Made by a program: the position numbers and the translations under genes. DNA of 64,000 nt from Paraescarpia echinospica (lineage: Eukaryota > Annelida > Polychaeta > Sabellida > Siboglinidae). Numbering within the stretch: position 1 is the stretch's first letter; each line of letters opens with the position of its first letter. Positions 18,005-29,060 of this stretch are shown here, piece by piece. The stretch covers positions 1,296,823 to 1,360,822 of the forward strand of contig CM034544.1 in the NCBI GenBank assembly GCA_020002185.1. The letters are read 5' to 3'. The notes beneath the pieces were generated by a model. That model saw only the letters and a program-made list of their open reading frames with translations. It made no database searches and had not been told where the DNA came from.

Positions 18005-19392
18005 AGCACACCCTTTGATGTTCCAGTAACATCCAACAGCACACCCTTTGATGTTCCAGTAACCTCCCATAGCACACCCTTTGATATTCCAGTAACAGCC
18101 AACAGCACCCACTTTGATGTTCTAATAACATCCAACAGCACACCTTTTGATGTTCCAGTAACATCCAACAGCACACCCTTTGATGTGCCAATAACATCCA
18201 ACAGCACACCCTTTGATGTTCCAATAACATCCAACAGCACACCCTTTGATGTTACAATAACATCCAACAGCACACCTTTTGATGTTCCAATAACATCCAA
18301 CAGCACACCCTTTGATGTTACAATAACATCCAACAGCACACTCTTTGATGTTCCAATAACATCCAACAGCACACCCTTTGATGTTACAATAACATCCAAC
18401 AGCACACCCTTTGATGTTTCAGTAACATCCAACAGCACACCCTTTGATGGTCCAGTAACATCCAACAGCACACCCTTTGATGTTCCAGTAACATCCCATT
18501 GCACACCCTTTGATGTTCAAGTAACAGCCAACAGCACCCCCTTTGATGTTCTAATAACATCCAACAGCACACCCTTTGATGTTCCAGTAACATCCAACAG
18601 CACACCCTTTGATGTTCCAGTAACATCCCATTGCACACCCTTTGATATTCCAGTAACAGCCAACAGCACCCCCTTTGATGTTCTAATAACATCCAACAGC
18701 ACACCTTTTGATGTTCCAGTAACATCCAACAGCACACCCTTTGATGTGCCAATAACATCCAACAGCACACCCTTTGATGTTCCAATAACATCCAACAGCA
18801 CACCCTTTGATGTTACAATAACATCCAACAGCACACCTTTTGATGTTCCAATAACATCCAACAGCACACCCTTTGATGTTACAATAACATCCAACAGCAC
18901 ACTCTTTGATGTTCCAATAACATCCAACAGCACACCCTTTGATGTTACAATAACATCCAACAGCACACCCTTTGATGTTTCAGTAACATCCAACAGCACA
19001 CCCTTTGATGTTCCAGTAACATCCAACAGCACACCCTTTGATGTTCCAGTAACATCCCATTGCACACCCTTTGATGTTCAAGTAACAGCCAACAGCACCC
19101 CCTTTGATGTTCTAATAACATCCAACAGCACACCCTTTGATGTTCCAGTAACATCCAACAGCACCCCCTTTGATGTTCTAATAACATCCAACAGCACACC
19201 CTTTGATGTTCCAGTAACATCCAACAGCACACCCTTTGATGTTCCAGTAACATCCAACAGCACACCCTTTGATGTTCCAATAACATCCAACAGCACACCC
19301 TTTGATGTTCCAATAACATCCAACAGCACACCCTTTGATGTTCCAGTAACATCCAACAGCACACCATTTGATGTTCCAATAACATCCAACTT
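18005..19392. repeat. 33-bp minisatellite, right part, with 561-bp higher-order repeat
   Basis: About 42 units of the same 33-bp repeat as at 1-382. The first six bases are the second AGCACA target copy. Variant units recur at exactly 561 bp (17 units), for example GATATTCC at 18083 and 18644, and GTTCAAG at 18515 and 19076. The long open frame of NSTPFDVPITS repeats is a by-product of the 33-bp period. Confidence 0.95.
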
Positions 19393-19878
19393 CACTCCTT
19401 CACTTGACGCTCCCAAACGTATATTTTTCCCTGAGGCGGAAAAGTTTTGCCTAAAGCGGAACTATTTTGTCACAGTAGGGATGCGATCACACCATAAACA
19501 CCAATTGCAACCACAGGGCCATAGCTAGCGGGTGTGGGGCAAGGGATGCGGCAGGGGATGCGGCAGTTGCTCCCAGGCAAAATACAAAAAAGTGCCCTTT
19601 TAGTTTAAAATGCCCGCTTTGTCTAGCCGATATTACTGATGTCATTGCTGTTTTTGTGATTCCATGCCCATTTATTGAACAAAGTGCCTTATTTTCAGAA
19701 ATTGGCCCGCTAATCCTGGATCCCAGGGTACCTGAAAACGATCGTGCTCTTTTCCCGATATGAAAAAGAGCACCTTCTCTTAAAAGTGCACGAAATGATG
19801 CAGCCGCGTACAGTAGTCTTCTAGAAGATTCACAATTCATCGTGTCCCTAGTGGTGGCCCAGAAGGTGCCCATCAGGG

Positions 19879-20528
19879 TTGGACGACATATATGGCGCCG
19901 TGTTAGGCTGGTGGCCAACTTTACACGAATTGAGATTCGTAAACCCACAGCTTCAGCGCCGTCGCCTCAAAGCTGGACACACGGAACAATCAACAGCTGA
20001 CTACTGTTGCATCAATATATTTTATCCATTTATTGATCACGTCCTTGACGAGTTGGCTGAACGATGTTCGAGTGACCACCATGGACTTACTGCAGCTCAA
20101 TACATACTGCTGTTTAACCTACAGAAACTAGATGACACAGGACTAACTGAGTAGTACAGTGGTAGTTCGGCTGAACAAAACGAGCTTCCTGTGGGAATCA
20201 CAGAGTGGTGAAAGAAATACGATGATCTTCAAGTTCCACGACCGTCGTCTTCGCGTGATCTAATTTGTGTGTGGAAACATTTGCCGTCATCATCAAAATC
20301 GTAAACATCTTTCTCACTACACCAGTCGGAAGCGTTGCTTGCGAGCGGTCTTTTACTGAACTGCGACGCCTCAATAGGTGGTGTCTGTCAACAATGACAG
20401 AAAGACGGCCCAATGGCCTCGGAATGTTATATGTCCATAGAAAATCAAATTATCTTCTCACTCCCGAAGATGTTTATTTGTGTAAAGCCAATTGGCGAAT
20501 CACGACACGCGACGGCGAGAGAAAATGA
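19879..20528 (+). pseudogene. hAT transposase remnant (ZMYM1/DUF4371 type)
   Basis: Two separated frames remain. The first has QRRRLKAGHTEQS followed by INIFYPFIDHVLDELAERC, the block before the dimerisation region in this transposase group. The second (20265-20528) has the hAT C-terminal dimerisation motif GSVACERSFTELRRLN with STMTERRPNGLGML. Stops and shifts separate them, and the N-terminal part is missing. Confidence 0.8.
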
Positions 20529-20734
20529 TCTCGTAAGACTATGTCAGTTGGCTATATCTGTTGGACAGATATTCCGTATATGACGCATAGCAGTTGGTTT
20601 TGATCAATATATTGTCATTTGATATTAATTATTTGTTTTCATGAATATGTTTCCTTCCCACGCAGCATGAGACCTGCACTGAAACTATATTTGAGCCGTT
20701 GGCGAAATTCTCCAGAAAATACGCTAGATTACAC

Positions 20735-22054
20735 CAGACCTGGGGCCGAAGTACTCGGTACTCGTGTACTCGAGTATATTTTGGAAGTACTCGTACTCGT
20801 ACTCATGAAACTTATAGGTCATAGACTCGTACTCGTACTCATACTCATTGTACTCAGATTTTACGAGTACATTACGAGTACATCTGAGTGCTTTTTCAAT
20901 ATGTACTTGGGAAAATAAATATATTTGGATATAAAATGAAACTTTCCTGAAATATTTAAATGTTCAACTATTTTTTTAATACTTTGTAAATTCTGATAGA
21001 ATACCACCTTACCATCCCTACACATATTACATCCTCATTCTCTGATAACCATGACTTATGATATCCAAACATGGCAACAGGCAGCATCTTTTCTCAGTCA
21101 GAAACACCCTCTTCAGCAAACAATAATTGTAGGCTATCAGTTCAGGCCATAAACCTGTTTGTTTAATTGAGCCACCAGGATGTCCATAAAGAGCCAATTA
21201 GCAGTTAACCGGCCAGTTAGACAGGAAATGCCTTTGATGTAGTCTGGAGACCATGCCACTGGGCACTGGCTGACAGTGCTAACTGCTAAGAACAAGACAT
21301 GCCAGTCTTTCTCTGTAGAAGTAAGGTGGCTCAAATCAGACTGCTTCCTACACTAGTATAATCCCATGCCAGCAGCCTGGCTAAAAAGTCCAAAGGGGAT
21401 GCTGAGCCTGTTACGTGGACATGTGCTAACCCTCTCAACAATTAGTAGTCTACGATCAGAAAATATAAACTGCAAACTTATAATATCAGCAGATTGCTGA
21501 TTGTAGAGGTGAACGAATACCTCAGTCAGCCATGTACAGATGGTCACAGTGACCCACTGCAGTTCTGAGTTTTCCAACTCTGGCGCAGTTGGTCCCTCAC
21601 CATCTCAGCATTCCGGCCTCATCAGGCCCAGTTGAAAGGGTATTTAGCATAGCCGAGAAAGTATTCTGCCCTGAACGGTGCAGCCTGAAAGACTCAACCT
21701 GTGAACAACTCATGTTCATTCGGGCAATGGCAAATAGATGATAAGATCATACGATGCCACTGAAATGAATGCCAATGAAGTGAATTTCATTGTTGATGAA
21801 ATAAAGGTTATTCTTAGTTTTACTCATAAAAATATATCAACTGCCATTGCATAATCACTTGTGCTGAGTTATATAAATTAGATTAATTAAACAATAAAAA
21901 AATGTACTCGTACTTTTACTCGTACTCGTGAGAATGTACTCGTACTTGTACTCGTACTCAGCTTTTAGCAATGTACTCGTACTCGTACTCATCCATCATC
22001 AAAGTACTCGTACTCGTACTTGTACTCATAAAAATGTACTCGGCCCCAGGTCTG
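20735..22054 (+). mobile_element. Inner hAT transposon with 8-bp target duplication
   Basis: The 15-bp inverted repeats CAGACCTGGGGCCGA and TCGGCCCCAGGTCTG are flanked by the perfect 8-bp duplication GATTACAC (20727-20734 and 22055-22062). Both ends carry many subterminal ACTCGT hexamers, as in GTACTCGTACTC, likely transposase-binding sites. The interior has a transposase C-terminal remnant. At 1320 bp it is an internally deleted copy. Confidence 0.93.
21580..21741 (+). pseudogene. hAT transposase dimerisation-domain remnant
   Basis: The frame reads LSIPASSGPVERVFSIAEKV then CSLKDSTCEQLMFIRAM up to TGA 21739-21741. This is the hAT C-terminal dimerisation signature (P-SS-PVERVFS). The upstream catalytic part is gone. 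Confidence 0.8.
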
Positions 22055-22439
22055 GATTACACCATTAGTGAGTACGTTTTCAACATTTTCTGGGAGAGAA
22101 CCCCGCGTGAATATCTGTGCATTACAGTGATTTTATACCCCCCCCCCAATTGTTTTAGGCTAGCTACGGCCCTGTAACCGTTGGGCCTGTTTTATGATAA
22201 TTGTTAGTAGTAGGCCAATTACACAACGACTGAATTGGACGAACGTCACAAACGTGAACACCATGGACTGATTTTGTAAACCGATCGTTTTAACAACCTG
22301 CTTTAAAATGACTATTTGATAAGATGTGTCTTGCTGAAATGTTATAACAATCAAACAACGCATGAAGACTCCAATGACACTGCTAAATTTCGCCACAAAA
22401 ATAAGTTAACATTACAACACCGGTATTATTCCTCTGTGT

Positions 22440-22687
22440 AAAGTTTTTGTGACATTTCAGACTGGACCCACATAGGATAATGACGGTGTCGTCACTGCAC
22501 TTTCACTGTAGACGTTACGTCACGTGACCCCATAGAAGAATACAATGTGACATAATATAAATAATCACTTTATAATTCTTCACAAGATCCACACTCCTGA
22601 CGGTGTACGTGACGTCACTGGGTCTCCTGACAGAGAACGCTGCGTGTGACGTCGTAGGTGTCTTTACGCCATAGGATAGCACGTATA
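22440..22687 (+). promoter_or_regulatory. Likely promoter region of the GT61 gene
   Basis: The stretch before ATG 22688 has several ACGTCAC words, including TTACGTCACGTGACC and GTGACGTCACTGG, and no open frame. Function is inferred from position. Confidence 0.3.
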
Positions 22688-24355
22688 ATGGCGGCGTCCA
22701 ATCAACGAAGACGTCTTGTTTGTCCTGTCGTCTGTTTGACGGGACTCTGGCTTGTCACCCTCCTCGTTTACGTCTCCCAGGTGTAGGTTTGTATCACGTT
22801 GCCGTTGTCTGGTTGGCGTGTTTTTATTTTGATGTTTGGTTTGGATACATACATTTATTTACATTAATCAAGACGAATCAATTATAAATCTCCTATAATT
22901 GGGGGAAGAATTTGTGTACACAAGAGCCGTGTCAAATAAATATACACACATTTGATTGCCGACTACTTAAGTTCCATGTTTGGTCCTAATGTCTAATGTT
23001 TGTGATTGATTATCTTGCAGGATTCCAATCGTCAATACATGTAAGTTTGTTTTGAACTATTGCGTGTTTTTGTTCTACTGACAACAGGAAACGCTGAATA
23101 TAAAAAGTCGAAGTGGATAAAATCAGTATCATATCAACGTTGTTTGTGTTGTTAAAGTTCTCTTGTGTTTACGGGATATAGGGTTTGTTGAAATATGGGA
23201 TTTGTATAAATACAACAAATCACGGAATACACAAATTACTACACATGGGATTGTTTATTATATTACATATGTTTTTTTTATATCCGCAGATGTTGGATTC
23301 TGACATTCTGCCCTCTGGCGGCCATGACGTCATCCGTGCAGCGTCACGTGTCCAAAAAAAAGGGACGTTTCCGGAGCAGCGGGCTCGTCTAGTATTGATT
23401 CAGCGCGAATGCGTCTGATGACAGTAACAATTGACTTCAAGGACTTCCGTCTTGATGAGCCTAAGTTCACGAGCAGTAGAGACAGATAGTTGTTCTACAA
23501 ACTACAGGAGAACGTGAATGCACACGGCGACCTGCCGAAGGACATGCTGAGAGGAGTCGTTGCGTACATGTTGGGGGGCCTCGTCACTCAGAAGTTCGAC
23601 TGCAGTTGGAAGACGTCGTTGCGACAGTTCTCAGCGCGGACGCGGATGCCGGCTTGACAGCAGGTCGCCTACCTCTGTCCGCTACTCGTGCCAGAAGGAG
23701 ACAGCTTCCAACATGTCGTCGACGGCGTCCTGTCAAGCTTATGCAGGCATGTGACATCCTCATAGCGGCGAACGTCAGCATCCTGTTGCATCCGTCAGGG
23801 GGCAGGATCATCGGACAGATGTTGTCAAAGCTTGGCTTCAGCGATAATAACCTGATGTATTATTACAGCGGGTATTACAATTTTGACCACCAGGTGAACA
23901 CGTCCGTCACCCCGCCCTACCACCCGCAAGTGGGACGCAGCGAGACGTCTTCTCGGAGTGAATGACCAACAGCTGATCACATTGATGCAGCGGAGCCGTT
24001 CCTGGAAGGCCGGTCGACGTATAGTGAACGCGAAGCCGTTACTACAGACGCTGTGAACGTGATACGGCGCGAGACTTCGTTTTTTTACGGCGAGAACGAC
24101 ATAGATAAAGCCAAGGCATTGATTGGCCGTGTGAGGGCGCTAGTGGGCGTGCACGGTGGCGCCTTCTACCATATGTTGTTCGCTACATTCAACACGACCG
24201 TTATAGAGATAATGCCGACACTAGACAGTGGCACCGTTCTTTCAAGCTATGTCGCTCATTCCGTCTTCTGGAAGATGGCGAGGACAATGGGGAGCGATTA
24301 CTGTCGTCAGAGGGTAATGTCTCCGTCAACATCACGCAACTGGTTAACGTGCTAG
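22688..24355 (+). pseudogene. GT61 (DUF563) glycosyltransferase gene, broken
   Basis: Exon 1 (22688-22780) codes a short cytosolic RRR head and a signal-anchor helix, typical of a type II Golgi/ER enzyme, and ends CAG|GTGTAG. A 20-nt exon (23021-23040) lies between TTGCAG and GTAAGT. Downstream, from about 23490, pieces of a GT61 domain appear in shifting frames: GDSFQHVVDGVL, then LMQACDILIAANVSILL, and finally RVRALVGVHGGAFYHMLFA with TVIEIMP. Stops and frameshifts near 23655, 23730 and 24040 disrupt it. It is related to EOGT/POMGNT2-like xylosyl- or GlcNAc-transferases, but which one is not clear. Confidence 0.75.
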
Positions 24356-24359
24356 ACAG

Positions 24360-26400
24360 GCTGTTATGACATATTACACCCGATGCACTATGTATCGCCA
24401 CACCAGTGTATTCTTACACTCTCAATTTCGTAACTCATGTATTTCTATAGCTTACTGCATTGTAACACTCTAAATCTGTCATATTCTAGGTTAAATCATT
24501 GAATGTTCACGTGATGAGACGACCAATGTGTATTAATAAGTGCAATGGCCGTACCAATGTTAACTCCACGCCGCCTATACATATATATATGTTGAGCAAG
24601 TTAATAGGGAAGTTAGAGATTATTCTTCGGTCGACCTTCTGGACAAGACGATCATTATAAATAACGTTATGTTAAAAAAACGTGACATTTTATTTCCTAT
24701 CATGTGCAACTACAAACAACAGAGACTATTCATACTACATTATTTACACACAGTTTCACATACATACATTATTGGCATAGTATTTACATAAATGCAATAA
24801 TATATACACCATCATGCAGCGTACGGTGTGAACAAACCTAAATACAAAACACGATATAGTATAAGTTGCCAGTCTAACAAACCAGGATGAACGCAAGTCT
24901 ATTGAACGTCTGCGATTTCAGAGACACAGGTCAACATAACTTATTCGATGTTGCCACCCACTCCATAATGGACATGATACAGCTATAGTTGTGTGCGATG
25001 TAGTGTCCACGACACTGTTCGCCGGACGTTCTGTTTACGTATTGGACACTCTAGCAACAACACCATCCTCTGGGTGGCGCCACATACGCACAACAGCGTT
25101 TAACAAACACTATAGAGATATGAGCAGTTATCTACGATTGTTGCAAGTTATGTAAAATGTGCCCAACCGAAGGAACAATTACATGAGACACGCACCAAGT
25201 TGCAAACAATTGATTAAACGGCCGACACGAATTATACTTGACTGGTACAACATGTTTACGTTGGAAAAATGCTTTTCGACAAAGATGAGTCCCTGAAAGT
25301 TTGACGGCCGAGGTGCAAATGATCATGTAACACATGCACACATACATACACACACACACACATACATACACAGGCCTACATACACACATACAGTTATTCA
25401 TTAATTTATTCATAATTACATAAATACATTCATATATAAATACACACCTACATATATTCATAATTACATACTTAAAACATACATCAATAAATACATACAT
25501 AAATAAATATATACATAAACACATTCATACACACAAACATACATACATACGTACATACACACACATATATATATATACGTACATACATGTACACACATGT
25601 TAGCTCGATTACAGTTATAGACATGGCAGGATGACACTCACATCCTCGCTGTCAATCCGCTGGAAGGATTACAAACTAAACAAGAGGACGCAAACGACCC
25701 GCATGTAAGTGACATGTTAGTCAACAGCCCCTTGTTTAAGATGATGCAGGACAATATCACTAGAAAACATAGTTAGCATACGTTCGAAATTGCATACATT
25801 AAGCTCGGACGTTTGTTAAATATAAGCAGTTAGTGCATTCCCCGCAATTGGGATATGTTTATGGTGGATGCGATACGGTGGAGCAACACATGTATTCACA
25901 ATAAAGCAGATGAAATAGCGCCTTTCGACGTTCCCGTATAACGCGTGATTACGTTTGTTGTCAAGCACGCGTATACACTCGAAACACTTGCATATTCGGT
26001 CGACGACATTTATCTATACTAACTAATCTAATGAGCTCATTGAATACTTGAATATTCGATCAGAATGACCCGTGTGTATGTCCACTAGTCTAGGTGCAGC
26101 AAATACTTGAATATTTGGCTAATGACACAACACACACTATTCCATGAGACATATTCTGTTACACAGTTAGTCCAACCATCAACAGCGTCATTTCTTGACT
26201 TCAATGTTCATTCGGTACATCGCTCCACAACGTTGTTTGTCGACACTCTGTAATGCATAGCACATAGCAAATGCCTCCCGTGATGTACTGCACATCTGCT
26301 GCAGTGTATTGTCAACACCACTGCATACTCTGTGATGGCGACGTTTAACACACGCCTACAGTATATTGTCAACAACATTGTACTGTGTAATGTTTTGGTG
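24360..26400. other. AT-rich intergenic DNA with microsatellites
   Basis: No credible gene is seen. It holds (ACATAC)n/(ACAC)n tracts at 25335-25600, and about three diverged copies of a piece with ACTTGNATATTNGG near 25980-26130. Confidence 0.6.
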
Positions 26401-26409
26401 AAGCGCGCA

Positions 26410-26875
26410 ACACAGTATATAGCCGACATCGTTGTGTAATGTGGAGCATTGAAGTATTGTCCACCAACAGTTCACTGATGACACCCTTGTATTCTATGAT
26501 GTCCTTTATTCCACTACAGTATATAGCCGACATCGTTGTGTAATGTGGAGCATTGAAGTATTGTCCACCAACAGTTCACTGATGACACCCTTGTATTCTA
26601 TGATGTCCTTTATTCCACTACACCACCAACAGTATATAGCCGACATCGTTGTGTAATGTGGAGCATTGAAGTATGATGTCCACTACACCACCAACAGTTC
26701 ACTGATGACACCCTTGTATTCTATGATGTCCTTTATTCCACTACAGTATATAGCCGACATCGTTGTGTTGTGTGGAGCATTGAAGTACTGTCCACCAACA
26801 GTTCACTGATGACACCCTTGTATTCTTTGATGTACTTTATTCCACTACAGTATCTTTCGCTTTTAAAAATATGTG
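26410..26875. repeat. Tandem repeat, about 107-113 bp, four copies
   Basis: CAGTATATAGCCGACATCGT starts units near 26411, 26516, 26630 and 26744. Each continues with GTGGAGCATTGAAGTA and GATGACACCCTTGTATTCT, with small insertions and deletions between copies. Flanking CACTGCATACTCTGTGATG-type words look like older relatives. Confidence 0.85.
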
Positions 26876-27039
26876 ACGGATTGAAGTACTGTATTCAACT
26901 ACATTATATTGTCAACGCCCCTGTAGTATGTGATGCATTGATGTACTGTATTTGCTACGATACATTGTCGACACCTTTGCGACGGATTGATCTACTGCAC
27001 TTCCATGTTTCACGCCAACACTACAAAGGCCGGGCTCCA

Positions 27040-29060
27040 TAACACGCCGACGATTTTCGCAAAAACGAAAACAGTTTCAGCTCGTTAAAAATGTACACAA
27101 AGCCGCGTTTTGCTGCCGTCCACTTCTGTCTGTCCCTTTCGCAGCACACGTTGTAACTTTCTATTGCATGGAGCTATCTCGCGGCGAACGAATCGCTCCA
27201 ACCGCCGTTTCCCGCATAGATGCGTTACGAGCTGCGAACGTTGCGTGGTTTAGCGATGGTGCACGTGTCGGAAACTGTTCGCGCATGTGCCACATTTAAC
27301 GTGGTCGAGAAGGTTGTCGGCGCCTGTGTGTAATGTCGCAGGAGCCGCCGTATGACACGTATCTTGCAATGTTCCCAGGGATTCTTCTGCCAGGATCAGT
27401 AGAAATACATTTGTCTTCTTCTAGTTGCGACCGTTCTACAACACAGCAAAATTAACACACCTTAAGTAACACGATTATAGGAAAATTAATAATGTAACAT
27501 GCAGACGGTAACAAAATACAATTAACGTCGCGCAGGTGTATCGGTCGTAGGAATAACTTAATCAAGGTGACCTGACGGCGCCGAAATATAACATCGACAA
27601 ATAAAACAACGTTGTCCGTAGGTCTTTGTATGACAATGAGTATGGTCGTTTCTACCGTCACCTTGACTTCAATTGACTCTCAGTGTCACAATATAACTAA
27701 CTCAACAATATCATGTAGTAATCAAAAAGACCTGTTTATGTAGAGTGGATAAAAAATGGCCAGTTACGTCGTTACCTTGACGGTGAACGGAGGTCAGACA
27801 TGTGACAGAGACGCGAGTGTAGAGTGAGTGACGACCAGTTCGTGGAGACATATATTGTCTAGGACGTCATATGCATTCTTCTTGTCGCGACTGTCCTACA
27901 ACACGGCGGAATCAACAAACCATCTGCGACGTGAATAGTTTATGATACATGCGGAAAAAACACGTAAGACGTCTTTACCGGTCGTGACAAGTAGTTAATC
28001 AAAACACGTTTCGCTCTACGTTATAACTTACGTAACCAAATCAACATGTGACAAATCTGTCAGCGCCAACACTAAATTTCGCTCGACAAATAAATCAAGG
28101 GGACACATCGGTGTCACAACATAGATTAGCCAAACGAAGTGACGTATCGGATTAGACCAAATGAGAGAGTCGGTTACGTCATTACCTTGATGAGCACTGA
28201 CGTCAGGCGTATCACGGACGACGCGAGTAGACACATCGTGACATGCCCGGTCACGTCGACACGTAAATTTATCCAACGTGGCGCACTCCCGTGGCGGACG
28301 AATCGCCCCAACCACAAATTTAGAGCGAATGGCGCTGCGATTTGTGAAAGTTGCGTGGCGTACCGGTAGCTGCTGTCAGAAGTTTGTCTTGCGTGTCCCA
28401 CATGTAATGTAACCGAGAGAGTTATTGGCGTCTTACGTTCACAGGTAACTTTGGACGATCTTCCGTATGATATGCCTCGTTCATAGTTTCGTAGTTTCTT
28501 CGGACCGGAATCTTGATAACTTCAAGTGTCGTCTTGTTGCGACCGGTCTACAACATGACATAATTAACGCACTTTTAGTATCATGACTCAAGTAACATAG
28601 ACAATTTAACATCCGCTCGCTAACAAAATATAATTTACCTACCAACGGTGTATCGGCTGTGGTACTAACGTAAACAAGGTGACCTGACGGCATCAACATG
28701 CAACATCGACAACAAAAACAATGTGGCCTATAGGTTTTTGTATGACAATGAGAAATGGTTGTTTCTGCTGTCGCCTTGACTTCAATTGACTGTCGGTGTG
28801 ACAATGTATCTGGTCTGTTTAGAACTGATGAGATATGGTCGTTACGTTGTTATTTTGACTCGTAGCTTTCACCAACGTGGCGCCCTCTCGTGGCGGACAT
28901 GTTGGCAGAAGTTGCCCGTGCTTGTCATCTATTTGATGTGACCCAGATTGTTGTCGGCGTCTTACGACACGTCTCTTTCACTGATCCCAGAGTTTCTTCG
29001 AGCAGGATCTTAAGCTGACATGTGTCTGCTTCTACTTGCGGCCCTTCTGCAACACGTCAG
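27040..29060. repeat. Large diverged tandem repeat
   Basis: The block from GGCGAACGAATCGCTCCAAC to CGACCGTTCTACAACACAG and on to AGGTGACCTGACGGC (27180-27660) recurs at 28280-28800 and in part at 28880-29060, with roughly 20% or more divergence by eye. No gene is seen. Confidence 0.75.

Larger units (their letters stand above)
19514..22174 (+). mobile_element. Outer hAT-type transposon (ZMYM1-like transposase), decayed
   Basis: Left end CAGGGCCATAGCTAGC and right end GCTAGCTACGGCCCTG are inverted repeats with one mismatch. Transposase remnants lie inside at 19879-20528. A second hAT (20735-22054) is inserted within it. No clean 8-bp target duplication is left. Confidence 0.75.

Noticed and set aside
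17972..19528. A 518-codon open frame of NSTPFDVPITS repeats
   Set aside because: It is a 33-bp minisatellite; frames are open on both strands, and the frame starts inside the Polinton TIR, so it is not a gene.
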